A stretch of DNA of 19,138 bases from Bacteroidota bacterium (GTDB lineage Bacteria > Bacteroidota > Bacteroidia > Chitinophagales > Chitinophagaceae), in assembly GCA_023433755.1 (NCBI GenBank), contig JAEYUA010000242.1, positions 1 to 19,138 on the forward strand. Direction: 5' to 3'. Below the pieces are notes generated by a model that was not told the origin of the DNA, ran no database searches, and saw nothing but the letters and a program-made list of their open reading frames with translations. The number at the start of each line of letters is the position of its first letter. Position 1 is the first letter of the stretch. The position numbers and the translations under genes were made by a program. Positions 14,278 to 19,138 of this stretch are shown piece by piece.

Positions 14278-15720
14278 CTAATCCTCAAGAAATGCGGGTT
14301 GTGTTGCTTTATCATTTTTCCAGGTATGATGAAAAAGGCCCTCGCCATCAGGGAATACGTCAAGCATAAAGGCCATATTTTTCTCAGCCAGCGCCAGGCA
14401 GGACCTGTCACCTGTGGCAGCATAACATTTACACAGGGCCATGTTCATGAGCGCATTCCATCCCAGCAGAACCTTATCATCAAGCTGTGGCCTGACCCTC
14501 CCGGATCTTGCCCCGAGGAGTTTTTCAATTCCATTCTCCAGGATCTTTTCCAACCGTTCAACCGGGATGTTCTTTCTCACTGCAAAATCTTCAGGAGGCA
14601 CCAGCACTCTTAATATGGATTTTTCTTCCCAGTTACCTTTTTCCGTAATGTTGAAATATTCGGTGAACAGTGAAGCATCTGCCCCGATCACCTGGTCAAC
14701 TTCCTGTTTATCCCAAACGTAAAACTTGCCTTCCACCCCTTCGCTGTCTGCATCCAGCGCGCTGTAAAATCCACCGCCGGGGTGCATCAGCTCCCTTTGT
14801 AGAAAACCAAGCGTCTGCTGTATGATCTTCCTGTACCGTTCATGCCCGGTCATTTGAAAGGCCTCCGCCAGGGCAACCAGGATAAGTGCATTATCATACA
14901 GCATTTTTTCAAAATGTGGAGCCAGCCATTCCCTGTCAGTTGAATACCTGGAAAACCCTCCTCCCACCTGGTCATAAATGCCTCCATATAACATTTTGTC
15001 CAGGCTGAGTAAAGCCTGCTGAAGCGCTTCATCATCATTATGAAGATGGGCATACCGCAATAAGAACACGATTGTGTAAGTCTGGGGGAATTTAGGCGCC
15101 TTTCCAAACCCACCCCATTCCTTATCCGCATTCTTCATGATAGCCCGGAAGGCTTCCTGCACCTGATCTCTATCCTGCTCTCCGGATCCCTCAATTGCGG
15201 CTCCGAAAATATTTGAAGTTTGAAGGTGGTTGGTAAGGTTTTCAGCCTGCAGTTCAATCTCCTCCCTTCTTTCGCGAAATGCTTTCGAAATTGCGGTGAG
15301 GATTTCCGTCCAGGAAGAACGGTTGAATGCTCTTTGAGGGGGAAAATAAGTACCCCCGTAAAACGGTTTGCGATCGGGGGTCAGAAAAACATTGAGCGGC
15401 CATCCACCGCTTCCTTCGATGGCATGGAGCGCATCCATATAAACATGATCCACATCCGGTCTTTCTTCCCTGTCAACCTTGATATTGATGAAATGTTCAT
15501 TCATCTGTGCAGCCACTTCAGGATTTTCAAAACTTTCCCTTTCCATCACATGACACCAGTGACAAGCCGCATATCCAATACTTACAAGAACAGGCTTGTC
15601 TTCCTTTTTGGCTTTTTCAAATGCTTCATCCCCCCAGGGATACCAGTCCACAGGATTATGCGCATGCTGCAACAGGTAGGGACTACTCTCTTTGGAAAGG
15701 CGGTTGGTAAATGGATGCAT
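14278..15720 (-). CDS. Thioredoxin-domain DUF255 (YyaL/SPATA20-like) protein, cut short by TAG
   Basis: This is the N-terminal 480 residues of a protein family with a thioredoxin-like domain joined to an alpha/alpha-toroid resembling N-acylglucosamine epimerases. The true substrate is not established for bacterial members. The opening NRLSKESSPYLLQHAHNPVD and the redox motif CHWC (Cys53, Cys56) are classical, followed by KVDREERPDVDHVYMDA, GWPLNVFLTPDRKPFYGGTY and FPQTYTIVFLLRYA. The frame stops at ATQPAFLED-TAG-SYL, where relatives have LEDYAYL. The stop thus replaces a conserved Tyr and is one base away from TAC. The remaining 200 codons follow intact. The truncated product would lack several helices that close the toroid. 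It may be a recent nonsense mutation or a sequencing error. The gene lies 97 bases after hemD. Confidence 0.85.
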   Translation of the reverse strand: MHPFTNRLSKESSPYLLQHAHNPVDWYPWGDEAFEKAKKEDKPVLVSIGYAACHWCHVMERESFENPEVAAQMNEHFINIKVDREERPDVDHVYMDALHAIEGSGGWPLNVFLTPDRKPFYGGTYFPPQRAFNRSSWTEILTAISKAFRERREEIELQAENLTNHLQTSNIFGAAIEGSGEQDRDQVQEAFRAIMKNADKEWGGFGKAPKFPQTYTIVFLLRYAHLHNDDEALQQALLSLDKMLYGGIYDQVGGGFSRYSTDREWLAPHFEKMLYDNALILVALAEAFQMTGHERYRKIIQQTLGFLQRELMHPGGGFYSALDADSEGVEGKFYVWDKQEVDQVIGADASLFTEYFNITEKGNWEEKSILRVLVPPEDFAVRKNIPVERLEKILENGIEKLLGARSGRVRPQLDDKVLLGWNALMNMALCKCYAATGDRSCLALAEKNMAFMLDVFPDGEGLFHHTWKNDKATQPAFLED

Positions 15721-15783
15721 GCGCTGAAATTAGATAAAATCAGTTCAGCAGGAAGCGTGCAGGACAGGGATGGAGAGAGGCTG

Positions 15784-15811
15784 TTGGCTTTTAGCCAATG
15801 GCTATCAGCCA
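15784..15811. repeat. Tandem pair of short palindromes after hemD
   Basis: TTGGCTTTTAGCCAA (15784-15798) is followed directly by TGGCTATCAGCCA (15799-15811). Each is a small perfect or near-perfect hairpin of 5-6 bp with a 3-base loop, and together they are related tandem units. On the - strand they begin seven bases after the hemD stop. There is no T tract on that strand after them, so they are more likely a repeat or RNA-stability element than a terminator. Confidence 0.6.
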
Positions 15812-15817
15812 AAGGCT

Positions 15818-16612
15818 TTATTTTTTCTTTTCTCCAGCAAGAAATTTCTCAAGCGCCGCAACCATGGAAGGTGCCTGGGGCTGAGGAGCTTTGATATCAA
15901 GCTTCAGGCCGGCGTCCTCGATTGCTTTGGAAGTATTATTTCCAAAAGCGCCGATCACGGTGCCATTTTGTTTGAATTTGGGAAGGTTGTCAAACAGGCT
16001 CTTCACACCGCTTGGGGTGAAAAAGCAAATGACATCGTAATAATTATTGGTAAGAAGATCCTTTACATCGTTACTGGCGGTTCGGTACATGAAGGCCAGG
16101 GAGAAATCGCAGTTATTTGACTTGAGCCAGCCAGTGATCTCGCTATCCTGCTGGTTTTCTGAACACACATAGAGAAATTTTTCATTGCTCTTATGTTTGT
16201 TGATCACGTCAAAAAGACTTTTATTGCTGCCGTCAGCACCATAAAATACTTTGCGCTTGCGGTAAAGAATGAATTTCTGGAGATAAAGTGCAACCGCTTC
16301 GGTTATGCAGAAATACTTGGTATCCTGGGAAACATTAAGTTTCATTTCCTCGCAAACCCTGAAAAAATGATCAATGGCATTTCGGCTGGTGAAAATCACG
16401 GCGGAATGTGTCTGGATATCTATTTTCTGCTTGCGGAAATCTTTCGCTGGGATAGGCTCCAGCCTGATGAAGGGATAAAAATCAAGTTCTACATCATACT
16501 TTCTTCCCAGCTCGAAATAAGGCGACTTGTCGCTATCCGGCCTGGGTTGAGTGATGAGTACTTTTTTTCTTTGCTTTTCAGTTTTGATGGACTTACCCCC
16601 TTGTTTTACCAT
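15818..16612 (-). CDS. hemD: Uroporphyrinogen-III synthase family protein
   Basis: HemD-type enzymes close the linear tetrapyrrole hydroxymethylbilane with inversion of ring D in heme synthesis, in the cytoplasm. The 264-residue protein has the two alternating alpha/beta lobes: lobe one from KKVLITQPRPDSDKSPYFEL to HSAVIFTSRNAIDHFF, then VFYGADGSNKSLFDVI, KFLYVCSENQQDSE and YDVICFFTPSGVKSLFDNL, with VIGAFGNNTSKAIEDAGLKL near the end. The paired TSRNA and TPSGV loops are hallmark positions. As usual for this family the sequence is poorly conserved, so the catalytic role is inferred from fold and family. A lysine-rich N-terminal extension (about 1-17) is unusual. In Bacteroidota this gene commonly follows DUF4271, as here, with a 30-base gap. 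Confidence 0.85.
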   Translation of the reverse strand: MVKQGGKSIKTEKQRKKVLITQPRPDSDKSPYFELGRKYDVELDFYPFIRLEPIPAKDFRKQKIDIQTHSAVIFTSRNAIDHFFRVCEEMKLNVSQDTKYFCITEAVALYLQKFILYRKRKVFYGADGSNKSLFDVINKHKSNEKFLYVCSENQQDSEITGWLKSNNCDFSLAFMYRTASNDVKDLLTNNYYDVICFFTPSGVKSLFDNLPKFKQNGTVIGAFGNNTSKAIEDAGLKLDIKAPQPQAPSMVAALEKFLAGEKKK

Positions 16613-16637
16613 ATGGTGTGGTTCGGCTAACGTTGCG

Positions 16638-16672
16638 CAAATTTAGTAAGTTTCGCCCAGAAATCTAAACAA
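16638..16672 (-). promoter_or_regulatory. hemD: Possible internal promoter for hemD
   Basis: On the - strand TAAATTTG (16645-16638) fits TAnnTTTG and reuses the TAA stop codon of the DUF4271 gene. A TTG lies at 16672-16670, 24 bases upstream, slightly beyond the usual spacing. The expected start of transcription would be near 16631, giving a leader of about 20 bases. A 10-base palindrome ACCATATGGT (16608-16617) overlaps the hemD ATG. Confidence 0.35.
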
Positions 16673-17587
16673 CAGTTTGTTAATCAGCAGCAGAGGTGCG
16701 ATTTCGAATGCGCAGAGATAAAGGAAAAAATGAAAAATGCTGATACGGATCTGCCGGTGCAATGTGCTATAGGAAAGAAAAAAGCGGTAGGCAAACAAGC
16801 CCAAAACCACCATAATGCTCAGGGTCATTGCGGTTGAATTTACCAGGCCCTGTGTAAAACCAAGGATCACCAGGAAGGGTACCAGGGCCATTCCAATCAC
16901 TTTGTTAGTGGTAAATACTACAAATATGTAAGAATCTATGGAATCCGAAACCTGGAAGATCCATCCCAGTAATTTAAGACTGATGAATTTAACGGCATAA
17001 ACAGCAAGCAGCCCGGTAACACAATAAAAGAACAGTTCCCAAAAATCAAAGTCAAGCCCCAACTGGTAATGATGCAGCAACAAGGCCAGGAACATCCCAC
17101 CGCTCAAAAGGAAAAATATATTGAGCAGCAGTGAGGGCAGCGGGCTTTGCACCAGTTGTTCCTTGATCTGTCTTTGTTTAACGGTGGTTCTCAGAAATAT
17201 TTTGAAGAGATCGGAAATATACCGGGTAAACCCGTTTCTTATCAGCGCGAAAAATAAAAGCAGGGCAATGATGGCGTAAAAGATCGTTTCCTTCCCCTCC
17301 CATTTACGGATGGTAATGGAATACCTCACGGGATTGGTAAACCTGAAGTAGGGATGTGCAGCAAAAACCGCCGAATCAGGATCCAGGCGTGAACCCAGGT
17401 AAGTACTGTCAGGAACACGAAATGGAAGCAGGTAGCGTGTCACTGGTACGGGTGCAGGGTTGCGTATAATCTGACGCTGTGGCCTTACCACCCTGGAAGC
17501 AGTATCAGGTGCCGGTGGCAAAGTATCCTGCGCATACGGCATCAATCCCACAGAAACCAACATCAAAAACAAAATATACTTCGCCAT
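16643..17587 (-). CDS. DUF4271 integral membrane protein
   Basis: The 314-residue protein starts with a signal-like hydrophobic segment (MAKYILFLMLVSVGLMPYAQ). A Pro/Arg-rich extracytoplasmic stretch at about 21-98 includes FRVPDSTYLGSRLDPDSAVF. About six membrane helices follow, near 100-118, 150-172, 183-205, 222-245, 251-272 and 282-308, with a basic loop at 133-146. It matches what I know of DUF4271, a Bacteroidota-specific family of unknown function usually encoded next to hemD. It is not a known transporter and shows no catalytic motif. The gaps of 30 bases on both sides suggest one transcript from the outer-membrane protein gene through hemD. Confidence 0.85.
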   Translation of the reverse strand: MAKYILFLMLVSVGLMPYAQDTLPPAPDTASRVVRPQRQIIRNPAPVPVTRYLLPFRVPDSTYLGSRLDPDSAVFAAHPYFRFTNPVRYSITIRKWEGKETIFYAIIALLLFFALIRNGFTRYISDLFKIFLRTTVKQRQIKEQLVQSPLPSLLLNIFFLLSGGMFLALLLHHYQLGLDFDFWELFFYCVTGLLAVYAVKFISLKLLGWIFQVSDSIDSYIFVVFTTNKVIGMALVPFLVILGFTQGLVNSTAMTLSIMVVLGLFAYRFFLSYSTLHRQIRISIFHFFLYLCAFEIAPLLLINKLLFRFLGETY

Positions 17588-17617
17588 TCTTTGTAAAAAT
17601 ATCCTTCTCCGTCTGTA

Positions 17618-19138
17618 CTAGAAAAAACTCGCGAAACCAATATGCAATTTAGGCTGGCGGAGGTTGAATTCCGTATCATCCCTTTTACCTAAGGCAAGTG
17701 CCATATTTATGATCCCTGCCTTCGTTTCAAGGGAGAGACCCAGGCCGGAACCCAGGTAGGTGTGGTTTTTGACCTGTTCCAGCAAATGATGTCCCCATCC
17801 TCCATCTACAAAAGCAAAGAAAAAAGAATTCAGCCCGGTACGCAACCTGTATTCTGCAGTACCAATGGCATATTGCGAAACAAACTGGCTTTCCTCGTCA
17901 AAGCCCCTCATGAGTTTGAAGCCACCAATTTGAAATAGCTCATTCCGGAAATAACTGGCACTCTGGTAAATGCCCCCGCTCAAACCAAGCTTGAAGGTAC
18001 TTTGCACACCAAGCGGTAAAAACTGGGCCGCCGATCCTGTGATCCTGAACTGGTAAGCCTTCAACCTGATGGAATCGTAGAGTGATTCAAACTTGAATGA
18101 GGGTTCTGAAGGATCCACCAGTTCCAGGATCAGGTTATTCTTTTTGATCTTTTTAGTACCTGCGGATCCTGAAAAAGCAAACTCGGTGCCCTTGCGCGGG
18201 TTGAACCTGAAATCAGTTTTATTGAATGAATAACCCAGGCCCAGGTTGAGCGACGACACATCTCCTTCCTGTGGCAGGCGTTTCGACTGGATCACGGCGG
18301 CTGTATTGATGCCGTTAACAATAGTGGACCTTCTCTGAAGAAAAACCGAAAACGCCTGGCGATCCTCCACCCTGTATACTGTACCAAGGTTCATATTGAT
18401 ATTGAGAAAAGTACTGTCCCTCTTGTACATGTCGAAGCTGAAGTTGAAACCAAATGGTGAGCTGAAAATATAAGGCTGCTCGAAAAGAAGATTGAGTCGC
18501 GGTGACTGCTGCTGCAACTGTTGCCATACCAGGCCAATGGTCTCACCTGATCCCAGTGCATTCTTTAATAGAATATTGGCATCTACCGTGAGAAGTAATT
18601 TTTTTCCGCCGCTTACATTATCACTGTTAGGCAAAAAACCAATGAGGGCATTCACCTGGCTGGTCTTCCTGTCTTTAAGATAAAGGTTAAGGATGGCACC
18701 ATTACCCAGCAGGTCGAGGTTGGATGGCCTTTCCTCCACCAGGTAACTGATAGTGGCCAGTCTTGAGGAAATGTTCTCCAGCTTGCGTTTGTTGTAAGGA
18801 CTTCCATTAGTTATGCCCAGGTATCTTTGAAGGAATTCATTACTAACGCGGGCATCACCATACACCCTCAGGCTGTCAATACGGTATAAAGGACCGCGGC
18901 TGATTTGCAACACACCCTCCACCCTATCACCCGAAATGCTGATGCTGTCAAACGATACTTTGCCGAAAGGATGACCATTTTCCTCGAGGTAGTCGAGGAT
19001 CTTTTGCTGCCAGTATTTTAAAGAAGCCGGATCAAAATCCAGTTGATTACCTGGCCAGCGGATTGACTGAAGCAAGGCAGCGTCCTGGTTACTCGTATGA
19101 ATTTGTGACCACTGATACTGAACTCCCATGTATAATAC
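17618..19138 (-). CDS. BamA/TamA-like outer-membrane protein with POTRA domains (N-terminus beyond the window)
   Basis: The frame stays open to the window edge (VLY precedes the first Met at 19129), so the signal peptide and perhaps one or more POTRA domains are missing. The visible part has two POTRA-like units at about 37-79 (WQQKILDYLEENGHPFGKVS) and 81-152 (YRIDSLRVYGDARVSNEFLQ). A beta-barrel of about 350 residues follows, ending in Phe (HIGFASFF), as barrel-assembly substrates do. The MRGF motif at about 407-410 corresponds to the V-R-G-F/Y loop-6 motif of BamA, TamA and two-partner secretion transporters. BamA itself is much longer, so this is more likely a TamA/D15-like paralogue of unknown substrate. 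It is the first visible gene of the leftward block with DUF4271 and hemD. Confidence 0.85.
   Translation of the reverse strand, partial: VLYMGVQYQWSQIHTSNQDAALLQSIRWPGNQLDFDPASLKYWQQKILDYLEENGHPFGKVSFDSISISGDRVEGVLQISRGPLYRIDSLRVYGDARVSNEFLQRYLGITNGSPYNKRKLENISSRLATISYLVEERPSNLDLLGNGAILNLYLKDRKTSQVNALIGFLPNSDNVSGGKKLLLTVDANILLKNALGSGETIGLVWQQLQQQSPRLNLLFEQPYIFSSPFGFNFSFDMYKRDSTFLNINMNLGTVYRVEDRQAFSVFLQRRSTIVNGINTAAVIQSKRLPQEGDVSSLNLGLGYSFNKTDFRFNPRKGTEFAFSGSAGTKKIKKNNLILELVDPSEPSFKFESLYDSIRLKAYQFRITGSAAQFLPLGVQSTFKLGLSGGIYQSASYFRNELFQIGGFKLMRGFDEESQFVSQYAIGTAEYRLRTGLNSFFFAFVDGGWGHHLLEQVKNHTYLGSGLGLSLETKAGIINMALALGKRDDTEFNLRQPKLHIGFASFF

Noticed and set aside
14278..14280. TAG as pyrrolysine or other recoded codon
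   Set aside because: The family has an ordinary Tyr there, Bacteroidota are not known for pyrrolysine use, and a single base change explains it; other genes here end in TAA or TGA but that is too few to infer stop reassignment.

Overview
The window looks like chromosomal DNA from a Bacteroidota, most likely the class Chitinophagia (family Chitinophagaceae or close). The evidence is an intact gldK-gldL-gldM-gldN cluster (the type IX secretion/gliding core found only in this phylum), a DUF4271 gene beside a divergent hemD, TAnnTTTG-type promoter elements, and weak or absent Shine-Dalgarno sequences. No phage, transposase, integrase, CRISPR array, rRNA or tRNA gene was seen.

Layout. Bases 1-8091 are read rightward: the tail of a small membrane protein; a TonB-dependent receptor with a heme-receptor-like plug; a two-helix PepSY protein; an ECF sigma factor followed after 25 bases by an unusual protein with both an inner-membrane-type helix and a predicted outer-membrane barrel; a small lipoprotein; and uvrC. 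Bases 8092-8724 are a non-coding convergence zone. It holds two near-identical 33-base palindromic repeats, a degenerate 7-base periodic tract between them, a further imperfect palindrome, and a bidirectional terminator. Bases 8725-19138 are read leftward, in transcription order: a truncated BamA/TamA-like outer-membrane protein, DUF4271, hemD, a DUF255/thioredoxin-domain (YyaL-like) gene broken by an in-frame TAG, then gldK, gldL, gldM and gldN.

How the genes work together. GldL and GldM form the proton-driven inner-membrane motor, and GldK and GldN the periplasmic/outer-membrane ring of the type IX secretion system. A strong hairpin with a UUCG loop sits between gldK and gldL and may reduce read-through to the motor genes. 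The receptor and PepSY protein plausibly serve iron or heme acquisition, with a terminator-like hairpin whose T tract touches the PepSY start codon. The sigma factor and its barrel partner look like a two-gene regulatory or envelope-sensing unit of unknown signal. They are the best candidate here for an undescribed system, although this is inference from architecture alone.
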